From Aminidesulfovibrio sp040307135 (GTDB taxonomy: Bacteria > Desulfobacterota > Desulfovibrionia > Desulfovibrionales > Desulfovibrionaceae), in NCBI GenBank assembly GCA_040307135.1, contig JAWRKD010000130.1, positions 1 through 64,000 on the forward strand: DNA of 64,000 nt, given 5' to 3'. Position numbers and translations under genes: made by a program. The notes under the pieces were generated by a model. That model worked only from the letters and a program-made list of their open reading frames with translations. It was not told the origin of the DNA and made no database searches. Below, piece after piece: positions 1 through 9,334 of this stretch. Position 1 is the first letter of the stretch. The number at the start of each line of letters is the position of its first letter.

Positions 1-1
1 C

Positions 2-625
<624 letters not shown>

Positions 626-651
626 CATCCGGCCATTCCCCAAGCTCAATG

Positions 652-682
652 AAAAAGCCCCGGCGCAAGCCGGGGCTTTTTT
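652..682. terminator. Bidirectional intrinsic terminator between groEL and the hybrid kinase
   Basis: A perfect stem with arms at 652-663 and 670-681 and a six-base loop is flanked by an A run on the left and a T run on the right. It can therefore end groEL on the plus strand and the convergent kinase gene on the minus strand. Confidence 0.85.
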
Positions 683-697
683 CGGTCCGCGCGTTCT

Positions 698-3600
698 TCA
701 GCCCCGCCGGGCCATGACCCGCGCCAGCACCAGCCGGAGCTCGTCCATCTCCACAGGCTTGGCGAGGTAGTCATCCACGCCCGCGGCCAGGAAGCGCTCC
801 CGGTCGCTGGGCATGGCGTGGGCCGTCACCGCGACGATGGGCAGGCCGGGGTCCTGGACCCGGGGCTCGCCCGCCCGGATCTTGCGGGAGGCCGTGACCC
901 CGTCCATGACCGGCATCTGCACGTCCATGAACACGCAGTCGTAGCGCTTCCGGGCCAGAGTCTCCAGGGCCTCGGCGCCATTGCCTGCGCCGTCCACCGT
1001 GTGCCCCATCTTGCGCAGGAAGCTGCCGATGGTCAGGAGGTTGACCCGGTCGTCCTCCACCACGAGAATCCTGTAGCTGCGCGTCTCGGCCAGAGGCGGT
1101 CCGGCCGGGTCCGGAGCCGGTTCGGCCGGGGTCTCGGCCAGAGGCAGGACCAGGGTGACGTGCACCTCGGTGCCCACGCCCGGCTCGCTGCTCACGGAAA
1201 GACTGCCGTTCATGAACCGCACCAGGTGCTTGACGATGCTCAGGCCCAGGCCCGAGCCCCCGAAGCGCCGGGTGTAGGAGCCGTCGGCCTGGGTGAAGGT
1301 CTCGAACATGGCCCCCAGCTTGTCGTCCGGGATGCCGATGCCCGTGTCGGTGACCGCGATGTGCAAAAAGACCTTGCCCGGTCCTGGCGAGGCCCGCAGC
1401 GGATAGACCTCCAGCCGCACCGCGCCGCGCTCCGTGTATTTCACGGAATTGCCTACCAGGTTGTAGAGCACCTGGCGTATCCTGCCCGCGTCCCCGCGCA
1501 GCCGGGCCGGGATTTCCGGGTCCAGGCTCCACTGGAAGTCCAGGCCCTTCTGCCCGGCCCCGTGCTGGAAGGCGCTGACCACAGGCCGGACCACCTCCTC
1601 CACTGAAAAGACCTCCGAGCCGAGCGGCATGCGGCCGGACTCGATGCGCGAGATGTCCAGGATGTCCGAAAGGATGCGCAGCAGGCTGCGGGCCGAGGAG
1701 GTGGCCGTGTCCACATACCCGGCCTGTTCCTGGTTCAGGTCCGTGGCCCCCACCAACTGGAGCATGCCGAGCACGCCGTTGAGCGGGGTGCGTATCTCGT
1801 GGCTCATGGTGGCCAGGAACTGGGACTTGGCCTGGCTGGCGGCCTCGGCGGCCTCCTTGGCGCGCAGCAATTCGGACCGGACCTTGTCCAGTTCGGTCAG
1901 GTCCACGTCCAGGCGGAAGAGTTCCTGGCGTCCGGAGCGGCCGCGCTGGAGGGCGTGGCTTGAGAATACCGGCACCAGCCTGCCGTCCTTGCGGCGCATG
2001 GACTGTTCCTGTCCGGGCAGGGGTTCGCCCGTGTCCAGAAGGCGGCGCAGATCGCCCAGCACCTGGGCCGCGCGCTCCGGCGGCAGGATGAGGTCCTCCA
2101 GGCGGCGGCCAAGGGCCTCGCCCGCGCTGTAGCCGTAGAGCCGCTGGCTGGCCGCGTTCCAGGAGGTGACCTTGAGCTCCCCGTCATAGCCCTGGACAGC
2201 GATGGCCTCCACCCCGTCGAACAGGCTGCGGAAACGCGCCTCGCTCTCGCGCAGGGCATCCACTGCCCGCTTGCGGTCGTCGATGTCCTGGGCCGCCACC
2301 ACGAGGCAGTCGGGCTGGCCGCTGCGCCGCCGCACCACGGAGACCGAGACGAAGGCCCAGATCAGCTCGCCGTTGCGCCGCACGAAGCGCTTTTCCAGGG
2401 AATAGGAGGACACGGTCCCGGACAGGGCCTGATCCATGAGCGCCTGCTCCCGGGTCTGGTCTTCGGCCAGGGTGATGTCCCGGAAGGTCATGCTCAAAAG
2501 ATCCTGGCCGTCGTAGCCCGCCAGGTCGCAGAGCCGCTGGTTCACCCGCAGCCAGCGGCCATCCGGGGCCATGAGCGCGATGCCCACGGCGGCTTGCTCG
2601 AAGGTGGCCCGGAAGCGTTCCTCGCTGGCGCTCAGGGCCTCCAGGGAATGCTTGCGCGCCACGGCCACGGAATAGAGCCGCGCCAACCGCGCCACCACCT
2701 CCAGGTCGCGCCCGGAGTAGGGCCGGGTCGCGTTGGCCAGGGCCACCTGGCCCACCATCCTGCCGCCCGCATGGGCCGGGACGCTCAGGAAGTTCTCCAG
2801 GGTGATGTGTCCCTCGGGCAGGCCCCGGGACGAGCCGTGGGCCCCGGGATCGTTGGTGAAGAAGGCGCGGCCCGTGTTGAGCGCGTGTCCCCAGAGGGAG
2901 GGATAGGCGCCGTCCGGATTCCTGGGAAAGACCGTGCGCCGGTCCTGGCCATCGACCCGGCACTCCCGGCCCATCATGCGGGTCAGGGAATAGCTGACGT
3001 TGTCGCCGGTATCCTGGTCCAGGACCGAGACGAAGCCGTGCTGGCTGCCGGTGAGCAGCTTGGCGTAGTGCAGGGTGGTGTCGGTGATCTCGTTGAACCC
3101 GGACGTGTCGTCGATGAGGGCTGCGGAGAGTTCCCCCAGCGCCCGGTCCGCATCGGCCTCCCAGCGGGCGCGCTCCTCGTCGGCCTTGCGGCCGGAAATG
3201 TCGGACTGGCTGGAGATGAAACGCCGCGGCCGGCCGTCGGCAGCCCAGTCCACCACCTTGCCGCGGTCCAGGACCCAGGCGTAGGTCCCGTCCCGGCGGC
3301 GCAGGCGATGCTCGCTGGTGTACAGGGAGGTGAGGCCGTCCAGGTGCCGCTTGAGATCCTTGTCCACCCGCTCCCGGTCCTCGGAGTGCAGCCTGCTGCG
3401 CCGGTCCTCCGGGGAATTTCCGATCTCGTCCTCGGCATAGCCGAGCATGCGCTTCCAGCGCGCGGAATAGAACACCGCCCCCTGTTCCAGATCCCAGTCC
3501 CAGATGCCGTCCCCAGCCCCCTCCAAGGCGAAATGCCAGCGTTCCTCGCTCTCGCGCAGGGCCTGCTCCGAGCGCTTCTGGGCCCGGCCGGCCAGGATCA

Positions 3601-4168
3601 CGCCGCAGAAGACCCCCGCCAGAAGCAGGCCGGAGACCGCCAGTGTGGCCTGAAACTGGCGCGTGAAGTCGGACTGGAAGCGGTACAGGCTGCGCCGGAT
3701 CTCCACGTCCACATGGTCGGCGCGCTGCTCCAGGGCGTGGAACAGGACCCGCAGCCGCGTCTCCACGTCCCTCTGCTGGCCCCGGCTGTTGAGCCACATC
3801 TCGAGAAGGCTGCGGAACCGCCGGGCCTCGGTATTGAAGGCCTCCGCCAGGGTGGGGTCATCCCAGTCCAGGGTGGCCAGGGAGCGCTCCATGGAGGTGA
3901 GACCCTGATCCAGGAGGGCCAGGCCCTGGCTCCGGCTGAACGGGGAATTCTGGTCCGTGCCCAGGGTGCTGTAAAGAAAACCCTTGGCCAGATCCACCCG
4001 GGCCAGGCGCAGGCTGTCCAGCGTGCTGCTGATGCGTTCCAGGCTGTTCACCTGGGCCGCCTGAAGCACGGCGATGCCCCCGCAAATGAGCAGGGAGAGG
4101 GCCAGGGCGGCCAGGCCCCAGGCCTGGACTCCGAAAAAACGGTGGGAAGTGCTGCGGGCGGCGCCCAT
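698..4168 (-). CDS. Membrane-bound hybrid sensor histidine kinase (PAS-GAF-PAS-PAS-HisKA-HATPase-REC)
   Basis: 1156 residues. An N-terminal membrane helix (about 15-37), a helical periplasmic region and a second helix (about 173-194) are followed by a PAS domain (205-330), a GAF domain (340-505) and two more PAS domains (512-635 and 640-757). Then come the dimerisation/phosphoacceptor domain with His790 in the SHEIRTPLNG box, the ATPase domain (N box near 903-910, DTGIGIP at 941-947, GGSGLGL at 970-976) and a receiver domain with phospho-Asp1082 and Lys1137. The receiver may pass phosphate to an unlinked Hpt protein, as none is seen here. The gene starts 7 bp after the upstream binding-protein gene, so that protein may bring it a ligand. 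The signal is unknown. Confidence 0.9.
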   Translation of the reverse strand: MGAARSTSHRFFGVQAWGLAALALSLLICGGIAVLQAAQVNSLERISSTLDSLRLARVDLAKGFLYSTLGTDQNSPFSRSQGLALLDQGLTSMERSLATLDWDDPTLAEAFNTEARRFRSLLEMWLNSRGQQRDVETRLRVLFHALEQRADHVDVEIRRSLYRFQSDFTRQFQATLAVSGLLLAGVFCGVILAGRAQKRSEQALRESEERWHFALEGAGDGIWDWDLEQGAVFYSARWKRMLGYAEDEIGNSPEDRRSRLHSEDRERVDKDLKRHLDGLTSLYTSEHRLRRRDGTYAWVLDRGKVVDWAADGRPRRFISSQSDISGRKADEERARWEADADRALGELSAALIDDTSGFNEITDTTLHYAKLLTGSQHGFVSVLDQDTGDNVSYSLTRMMGRECRVDGQDRRTVFPRNPDGAYPSLWGHALNTGRAFFTNDPGAHGSSRGLPEGHITLENFLSVPAHAGGRMVGQVALANATRPYSGRDLEVVARLARLYSVAVARKHSLEALSASEERFRATFEQAAVGIALMAPDGRWLRVNQRLCDLAGYDGQDLLSMTFRDITLAEDQTREQALMDQALSGTVSSYSLEKRFVRRNGELIWAFVSVSVVRRRSGQPDCLVVAAQDIDDRKRAVDALRESEARFRSLFDGVEAIAVQGYDGELKVTSWNAASQRLYGYSAGEALGRRLEDLILPPERAAQVLGDLRRLLDTGEPLPGQEQSMRRKDGRLVPVFSSHALQRGRSGRQELFRLDVDLTELDKVRSELLRAKEAAEAASQAKSQFLATMSHEIRTPLNGVLGMLQLVGATDLNQEQAGYVDTATSSARSLLRILSDILDISRIESGRMPLGSEVFSVEEVVRPVVSAFQHGAGQKGLDFQWSLDPEIPARLRGDAGRIRQVLYNLVGNSVKYTERGAVRLEVYPLRASPGPGKVFLHIAVTDTGIGIPDDKLGAMFETFTQADGSYTRRFGGSGLGLSIVKHLVRFMNGSLSVSSEPGVGTEVHVTLVLPLAETPAEPAPDPAGPPLAETRSYRILVVEDDRVNLLTIGSFLRKMGHTVDGAGNGAEALETLARKRYDCVFMDVQMPVMDGVTASRKIRAGEPRVQDPGLPIVAVTAHAMPSDRERFLAAGVDDYLAKPVEMDELRLVLARVMARRG

Positions 4169-4175
4169 GGACCGC

Positions 4176-5024
4176 TCACTGCGCCAGGATCTGGCCGGTG
4201 CGCATGCCGCCCGGCAGCTCCGAGGCCGTAAATCCGAAAGGCGCCACCAGTTCGCGATGCTCCGCGCTGCCGATGAAGCGGCTCAATTCGCCGCTGCAGG
4301 CCGCGCACAGCGCCGGACAGTTCTTGCGAAAGACGAAGGCCCCGAAGCCGAGCCGGTCCGAGACTCCGGGCTCCTGCTCGAAGGGATCGGCCACCTCGGC
4401 GCGGCCCAGGCGATCCTGGCTCGCCATCCAGCGCACCGTGGGCGAGGACAGGGCCAGGCCGTCCGCCTGGCCGGATTCCACGGCCACCAGGCCGGTGACC
4501 GCGTCCGGCGCCACCACCAGCAGGTCCCCCCGGGACCGGTACAGCCCGCGCAGCAGGCGCTCCTCCACAGAACCGCCAAGCACGGCCACCCGCGCGCCCC
4601 TGGCCGCGGCCTGGCCGTAGGAGTGCAGGCCCAGGGGGTTGCCGGCAAGCACGAGCAGGGCCTGGCGCACGCGGAAGGTGGGCTCGGAAAAAAGGACCCG
4701 TTCCGCCCGCTCCCGGGTGATGAACATGCCCGCGGCCACCATGTCCACGCGGCCCTCCTCCAGCTCCTCGATGAGCCGGGAAAATTCCGTCTGCCGCCAT
4801 TCGATGCGGCCGATGCCCAGGCGTTCCACGACGACTCGCGCCACTTCCGGAGCCTCGCCCGTGACCCAGCCCTGGGGCGAGAGAAAGGCGAAGGGCGCTT
4901 CCGCGGCGTAGCCGATGCGGATGACCCCCTCCCGCCTCAGGCGCTCCAGGGAGCCGTCCTCCGCCGCGCACCCCGCCGCCATTGCCAGCAGCGCCACTGC
5001 CCATGCGATCCGTGCGAAAACCAT
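4176..5024 (-). CDS. Family 3 periplasmic substrate-binding lipoprotein
   Basis: 282 residues. The start at 5024 is chosen because an AAAGGAGG site precedes it and it begins directly with a lipoprotein signal peptide (lipobox ending in Cys19). An upstream in-frame Met at 5084 is less likely. The mature protein has the amino-acid-binding-protein fold: RIGYAAEAPFAF near the N terminus, a GRVDMVAAGMFITRERAERV signature and a C-terminal lobe. Such proteins bind small polar ligands for ABC importers, but no permease or ATPase gene is adjacent. The next gene, 7 bp away, is a hybrid sensor kinase. A role as a periplasmic ligand-sensing partner of that kinase is therefore plausible, but inferred only from context. 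Confidence 0.8.
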   Translation of the reverse strand: MVFARIAWAVALLAMAAGCAAEDGSLERLRREGVIRIGYAAEAPFAFLSPQGWVTGEAPEVARVVVERLGIGRIEWRQTEFSRLIEELEEGRVDMVAAGMFITRERAERVLFSEPTFRVRQALLVLAGNPLGLHSYGQAAARGARVAVLGGSVEERLLRGLYRSRGDLLVVAPDAVTGLVAVESGQADGLALSSPTVRWMASQDRLGRAEVADPFEQEPGVSDRLGFGAFVFRKNCPALCAACSGELSRFIGSAEHRELVAPFGFTASELPGGMRTGQILAQ

Positions 5025-5080
5025 GGCCGCGTCCTCCTTTGTCCGGCCGAAGGTCCGGGCCCGGAGTGGTGGAGATAAAA

Positions 5081-5118
5081 CCAATGATAGCAGATCGCCG
5101 ATATTCCGGCCAATGATA
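5081..5118. repeat. 9-bp direct repeat CCAATGATA upstream of the binding-protein/kinase genes
   Basis: CCAATGATA occurs at 5081-5089 and again at 5110-5118, in the gap between the TPR gene and the binding-protein gene. Read on the minus strand, the copy nearer the gene contains TATCAT, a passable -10 box. The repeat may mark a promoter or regulator site. No factor can be named. Confidence 0.35.
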
Positions 5119-5150
5119 AATGAACGCCCGTGACTGGCCGGGCAGCGGGA

Positions 5151-6065
5151 TCAGAGGTCGAGCTTGATGGGCGCGCCGGAGGCCCGGTCCGGGGTTCCGG
5201 CAGCCTGGCCCGGAGCCGGCTTGGGAGCCTTGTCCGGAAGGTTTTTGGCGGGGTCGAAGCCCGCGCCGAAGATGCGCGGCCCCACCTGCTTGAGCAGCCT
5301 GAGGGCCTCCTGGTTGGTGGGATTGAGCTGGAGCACCTGGGTCAGGGAGTCGTAGGCCTCGGACCAGCTCCGCTTCTGGGTGGCCAGCCTGCCCATGCGC
5401 AGGAACAGGCTCTCGTTGCCCCCGAACCGGCGCAGGGCGTCCTTGAGCACATCCTCGGCCTTGTCCAGCTCGCCCGTGGCCTCGTAGCAGAGCACGGAAA
5501 ACTGGTAGGGCCGGGGGTCCGCGGGGTCCACCTCCTGGCCGCGCTTGAAGTATTCCAGGGCCTCCGCGAACAGCCCGGCCATCATCAGGCGGTTGCCGAT
5601 GTCCACGGGCAGGTTCTTCTCGTCCGGGAACATCTCGCTGGCCTTGCGGAACAGTTTGCGGGCCTCCAGGGGCTCCTTTTTCACCAGGAACTCCTGGGCC
5701 TTGATGAGCATCTCGTCCAGTTCCATCTTCTGGGCCCGTATCTTCTCCATGCGGACCTTCTCAATGGCCGCCTCAAGCTTGTCGTGCATGCGCCTGAGCG
5801 TGCGCCAGAGGGTCTTTTCCTGGCCCTTCTGGTACTGGATGCCCTGGGGGAAGACGCGCTTGATCTGCTTCATGCCCGAAAGGTCGCGCAGGGCCTCGTC
5901 CAGCAGCACGTTCACCTCGAAGCGCTCGCGGCCGAAGATCTGGCTGCCGTGGAGCAGCTCCAGGGCCTGGCACAGGGCCTTGAGCGTGCGGAGATAGTCG
6001 TTGCGCTGGATATAGGACTTGGCCCTGGCGATGAATTCCTTGACCGTCTTGGCGCTGGCCGACAT
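5151..6065 (-). CDS. TPR-repeat protein of unknown function
   Basis: 304 residues, no signal peptide or membrane segment. The first 130 residues are helical and charged and could form a coiled coil. Residues about 130-265 contain at least three tetratricopeptide units, for example EALEYFKRGQEVDPADP, KAEDVLKDALRRFGG and EAYDSLTQVLQLNPTN. The tail is Pro/Ala rich and probably disordered. TPR arrays are protein-protein docking scaffolds, and the partner cannot be inferred here. A CTGGAGAA site precedes the start. It lies on the same strand as the binding protein and hybrid kinase, but a 126-bp gap separates them. Confidence 0.75.
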   Translation of the reverse strand: MSASAKTVKEFIARAKSYIQRNDYLRTLKALCQALELLHGSQIFGRERFEVNVLLDEALRDLSGMKQIKRVFPQGIQYQKGQEKTLWRTLRRMHDKLEAAIEKVRMEKIRAQKMELDEMLIKAQEFLVKKEPLEARKLFRKASEMFPDEKNLPVDIGNRLMMAGLFAEALEYFKRGQEVDPADPRPYQFSVLCYEATGELDKAEDVLKDALRRFGGNESLFLRMGRLATQKRSWSEAYDSLTQVLQLNPTNQEALRLLKQVGPRIFGAGFDPAKNLPDKAPKPAPGQAAGTPDRASGAPIKLDL

Positions 6066-6149
6066 ACGTTCTCCAGGGACCCGGGGCTGTTGCGGGCTGT
6101 GAAACTGCGGAAAATATTAAGCGATTCTTAATACAGCCGGCCCGCCATT

Positions 6150-6932
6150 TCAAGCTTTGCCCGAGGAATCGGCGTCCGGCAGAAGGACCCCGGCCTGGCG
6201 CAATGCCTGGAGCATGTGCTCGTGGTGCGAGCCCTGCCAGAAGATCCGGCCGCAGCCCGGGCAGATCCGGAAGTCGTGGTAATAGAGGCGGGTCTTGGGC
6301 TCCAGCCGGTGCAGCACGGCCGCCTTGTCCACGGCCCGCAGGGCCAGATTGCAGCGCAGGCAGCGGCCGAAGGGCGCGGGCGCACGCCGCACGCCGAAGA
6401 GGTCCAGGACCTCCAGGAGCTGGTCCATGGGCCGGGCGGCCCGCACCAGGCGGCCCCAGACGATCTCCCCGCGCTTGAGCAAGGCCCGGTCCCGCGAGAG
6501 CACCACCCGCCCCTCCTCTGCGGCCAGGCGGGCGAGGCGGCCGTCGCCGTAGCTGCGGTCATAGGCCGCGTCGAAGCCCAGGGTGCGCAGCAGGGCGGCC
6601 AGCTTGGCCACGTTCTCGTCCACGGCGAAGCGCAGCTCCGGCAGGGCGTGGGGCCGCAACAGGGTGGGCGCGGTCACGTCCACGGGCGGGCAAGCGGGTC
6701 CCACGCGCACCTCCTGGCCGGGCTCCAGGATGTGGCCGAAATCCACGGCCCGGCCATCCACGGTCAGGGTATAGACCTCGGTGTGGGGCACGCCCAGGGA
6801 CTCGACCACGTCCTTGATGGAGGCCCGGCGCGAGGCGTCGAAGACCAGCGGGCCGGGGTCGGCAAGCCGCACCAGGGCCTGGAGTTCTCCCTCGAAATCC
6901 AGGCGCGCCGGGCGATGCGTATCAGTCGCCAT
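6150..6932 (-). CDS. Mut7-C RNase-like domain protein with N-terminal ubiquitin-like (ThiS/MoaD-type) domain
   Basis: 260 residues. The N-terminal roughly 90 residues look like the beta-grasp domain that accompanies Mut7-C proteins (VEVSLGVPHTEV..., followed by VDFGHILEPGQEVRV). The C-terminal part (about 95-250) matches the Mut7-C/DUF82 family: KLAALLRTLGFDAAYD, then acidic and DRALL elements. Two Cys pairs (CLRC and CPGC) probably bind zinc. The family is predicted to be a PIN-like RNase, but the function is not established. It is transcribed divergently from phosphoglucomutase. The family call is good; the biological role is unknown. Confidence 0.8.
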   Translation of the reverse strand: MATDTHRPARLDFEGELQALVRLADPGPLVFDASRRASIKDVVESLGVPHTEVYTLTVDGRAVDFGHILEPGQEVRVGPACPPVDVTAPTLLRPHALPELRFAVDENVAKLAALLRTLGFDAAYDRSYGDGRLARLAAEEGRVVLSRDRALLKRGEIVWGRLVRAARPMDQLLEVLDLFGVRRAPAPFGRCLRCNLALRAVDKAAVLHRLEPKTRLYYHDFRICPGCGRIFWQGSHHEHMLQALRQAGVLLPDADSSGKA

Positions 6933-7038
6933 GAAACCACCCTACCCGCAGAGCCGTCCCGGCTCAAGCCGGACGGAGGGTCGAGCGCCTTGTCCCCCGG
7001 CCCCGGCCTCTGCTATCCTGGCCCCAACGGAGGGTCCC

Positions 7039-8691
7039 ATGCCCCTGCATCCCCTGGCCGGCAAGCCCGCGCCCCGCGAACTCTTGGCCAACATTCCCCG
7101 CCTGGTGGCGGCCTACTATGCCCTCTCGCCGGACCCCGACGAGCCGTCCCAGGCGGTGAGCTTCGGCACCTCGGGCCACCGGGGCCGCTCCCTGGAGCAG
7201 TCCTTCAACGAGGGCCACATCCTGGCCATTGTCCAGGCCGTGTGCGAACAGCGCGCCGCCCGCGGAGTGGACGGCCCGCTCTTCCTGGGCATGGACACCC
7301 ACGCCCTGTCCGAGCCCGCGCTCATGACCGCCCTGGAGGTCCTGGCGGCCAACGGCGTGGCCACCCGCATCCAGGCCGGCCGCGGCCACACGCCCACGCC
7401 GGTGATCTCCCACGCCATCCTCACCCACAACCGGAGCCGGAAGAGCGCACTGGCCGACGGCATCGTCATCACGCCCTCGCACAACCCGCCCGAGGACGGC
7501 GGCATCAAGTACAACCCGCCCGAGGGCGGCCCGGCCGACACGGCCACCACCACGGCCATCCAGGATCGGGCCAACGCGCTCCTGCGCGGCGGGCTCAAGG
7601 AGGTCCGGCGCATGCCCTTTGCCCGGGCCATCGCGGCGGACTGCGTGGCGGAATACGACTACGTGACCCCCTACGTGGCCGATCTCGGCAACATCCTGGA
7701 CCTGGACCTGGCCGCCGCGGCCGGCATGAACATCGGCGTGGACCCCCTGGGCGGTTCGGGCCTGGCCTACTGGGACCCCATCGCCGACCGCTACGGCCTC
7801 AAGCTCACGGTGGTGAACCGGGCCGTGGACCCCACCTTCTCTTTCATGACCGTGGACAAGGACGGCAAGATCCGCATGGACTGCTCCTCGCCCTACGCCA
7901 TGGCCTCGCTCATCGGGCACCGGGAGCGCTTCGACCTGGCCTTCGGCAACGACCCGGACTTCGACCGCCACGGCATCGTCACCCGCGGGACCGGGCTGCT
8001 CAACCCCAACCACTACCTGGCCGTGGCCGTGAGCGAACTGTTCCGCACCCGGCCCGGCTGGAGCCCGGCGGCGGCCGTGGGCAAGACGCTCGTCTCCAGT
8101 TCGCTCATCGACCGCGTGGCCGCGGACCTGGGCCGCACGCTGCGCGAGGTGCCCGTGGGCTTCAAGTGGTTCGTGGACGGGCTTCTGGACGGGAGCCTGG
8201 GCTTCGGCGGCGAGGAGTCGGCCGGAGCCAGCTTCCTGCGCAGGGACGGCACGGTCTGGACCACGGACAAGGACGGCATCATCATGGACCTCCTGGCCGT
8301 GGAGATCACCGCCCGCACCGGCCGCGACCCCGGGGAGCTCTACCGGCAGCTCACGGCGCGGCTGGGCGAGCCGCTCTACCAGCGCCTGGACGTGGCCTGC
8401 GCCCCGGCCCAGAAGCAGGCCTTCGCCAGTCTCACGCCGGACATGGTGACGGCCTCGGAACTGGCCGGAGAGCCCATCCGGGCCCGGCTCACCAAGGCCC
8501 CGGGCAACGGCCGGTCCTTCGGCGGGCTCAAGGTGGTCACGGACAACGGCTGGTTCGCGGCCCGGCCCTCGGGCACCGAGGACATCTACAAGATCTACGC
8601 CGAGAGCTTCCTGGGCGAGGACCACCTCAAGCGCCTGCAGGAGGAGGCCCAGGACATGGTGCGCAAAGCCTTCCAGGCGGCCGGGGCCTGA
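7039..8691 (+). CDS. pgm: Phosphoglucomutase (alpha-D-glucose phosphate-specific)
   Basis: 550 residues, the normal length for this enzyme (E. coli Pgm is about 546). It interconverts glucose 1-phosphate and glucose 6-phosphate in the cytoplasm, feeding glycogen, cell-wall sugar and central carbon routes. Visible motifs are SFGTSGHRG near the N terminus, the phosphoserine loop TPSHNPPEDGG (Ser147), the metal-binding segment FGNDPDFDRHG and the phosphate-binding C terminus (RPSGTED). The start at 7039 has a GGAGG site 6 bases upstream; earlier in-frame starts lack the family N terminus. It is convergent with the marR gene. Confidence 0.95.
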   Translation: MPLHPLAGKPAPRELLANIPRLVAAYYALSPDPDEPSQAVSFGTSGHRGRSLEQSFNEGHILAIVQAVCEQRAARGVDGPLFLGMDTHALSEPALMTALEVLAANGVATRIQAGRGHTPTPVISHAILTHNRSRKSALADGIVITPSHNPPEDGGIKYNPPEGGPADTATTTAIQDRANALLRGGLKEVRRMPFARAIAADCVAEYDYVTPYVADLGNILDLDLAAAAGMNIGVDPLGGSGLAYWDPIADRYGLKLTVVNRAVDPTFSFMTVDKDGKIRMDCSSPYAMASLIGHRERFDLAFGNDPDFDRHGIVTRGTGLLNPNHYLAVAVSELFRTRPGWSPAAAVGKTLVSSSLIDRVAADLGRTLREVPVGFKWFVDGLLDGSLGFGGEESAGASFLRRDGTVWTTDKDGIIMDLLAVEITARTGRDPGELYRQLTARLGEPLYQRLDVACAPAQKQAFASLTPDMVTASELAGEPIRARLTKAPGNGRSFGGLKVVTDNGWFAARPSGTEDIYKIYAESFLGEDHLKRLQEEAQDMVRKAFQAAGA

Positions 8692-8695
8692 ACGC

Positions 8696-8721
8696 AAAAA
8701 AGCCGCCTCCATTGCGGCGGC
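8696..8721 (-). terminator. Intrinsic terminator of the trp-marR transcript
   Basis: On the minus strand a GCCGCC/GGCGGC stem (8721-8716 and 8707-8702) is followed directly by six T (8701-8696). It lies just past the marR stop. No comparable T run follows on the plus strand, so it serves the minus-strand operon. Confidence 0.65.
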
Positions 8722-8756
8722 GGCCATACAACCCATTCTTTTTCCTGACTATCGAT

Positions 8757-9272
8757 TCATTTATCGATATTCTCGAAGGCCTCGATGCCGCTCTGGATGC
8801 GGGCCAGAAGCGCGGTCAAGGTGACCCACTCCTCGCAGGTCAGGCAGGCGGCGAAGCGCGTGGTCCGGCGGGAATGCTCCGGCAGCACCCGCTGGATCAA
8901 TTCCTGCCCCTGGGGAGTCAGGCGCACGAGCTTCTTGCGCCGGTCCTCGGCGTCGTCCGCGCGGGTCACCAGCCCGTCCCGCTCCAGCCCGTCCAGGAGC
9001 CCGGTCATGGTGGCCCGGGTCACGCCCACCCCGTGGGCCAGGGACGAGGGCGACACGGCTTCGTCCGGGGTGCGGAACATGACCGCCAGGACGAGGAAGC
9101 GGCCATTCGACAGCCCGTACTGGCTCAGGAAACGCTCGAACGACTCGCGCATGTCGCGTGTGGTGAGGCCCAGGGCCAGACAGGCCCGCACGGCCCGAGG
9201 GTCCATGGAGTTGAACCGCCGGGAAATGTCCAACAGCATGGCTTCATCAGGGAAGTCGCGGACAAACAGCAT
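8757..9272 (-). CDS. MarR-family transcriptional regulator
   Basis: 171 residues with the winged-helix layout of the family: an N-terminal dimerisation helix, a recognition region (SPSSLAHGVGVTRATMTGLLDGLERDGLV, about residues 75-103), a DDRRK-type wing (DAEDRRKKLVRLTPQG) and C-terminal dimerisation helices. MarR dimers bind palindromes and usually repress until a small phenolic or oxidising ligand arrives. A perfect palindrome sits directly upstream of its ribosome site (9283-9313), suggesting autoregulation. It is the last gene of the trp strand, 62 bp after trpA, so it may also be transcribed by read-through. The ligand is unknown. Confidence 0.88.
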   Translation of the reverse strand: MLFVRDFPDEAMLLDISRRFNSMDPRAVRACLALGLTTRDMRESFERFLSQYGLSNGRFLVLAVMFRTPDEAVSPSSLAHGVGVTRATMTGLLDGLERDGLVTRADDAEDRRKKLVRLTPQGQELIQRVLPEHSRRTTRFAACLTCEEWVTLTALLARIQSGIEAFENIDK

Positions 9273-9282
9273 GGCGGCACCT

Positions 9283-9313
9283 CGTTAGGGGCCATATAGT
9301 ATGGCCCCTAACG
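9283..9313. promoter_or_regulatory. Perfect 13-bp-arm palindrome, probable MarR operator
   Basis: Arms CGTTAGGGGCCAT (9283-9295) and ATGGCCCCTAACG (9301-9313) are exact reverse complements around a 5-base spacer. The site abuts the GAGGTG ribosome site of marR and lies downstream of trpA. The size and symmetry suit a MarR dimer. It could also fold in RNA, but lacks a T run. Confidence 0.65.
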
Positions 9314-9334
9314 AATGTCAAGTCCGCCCTGGGA

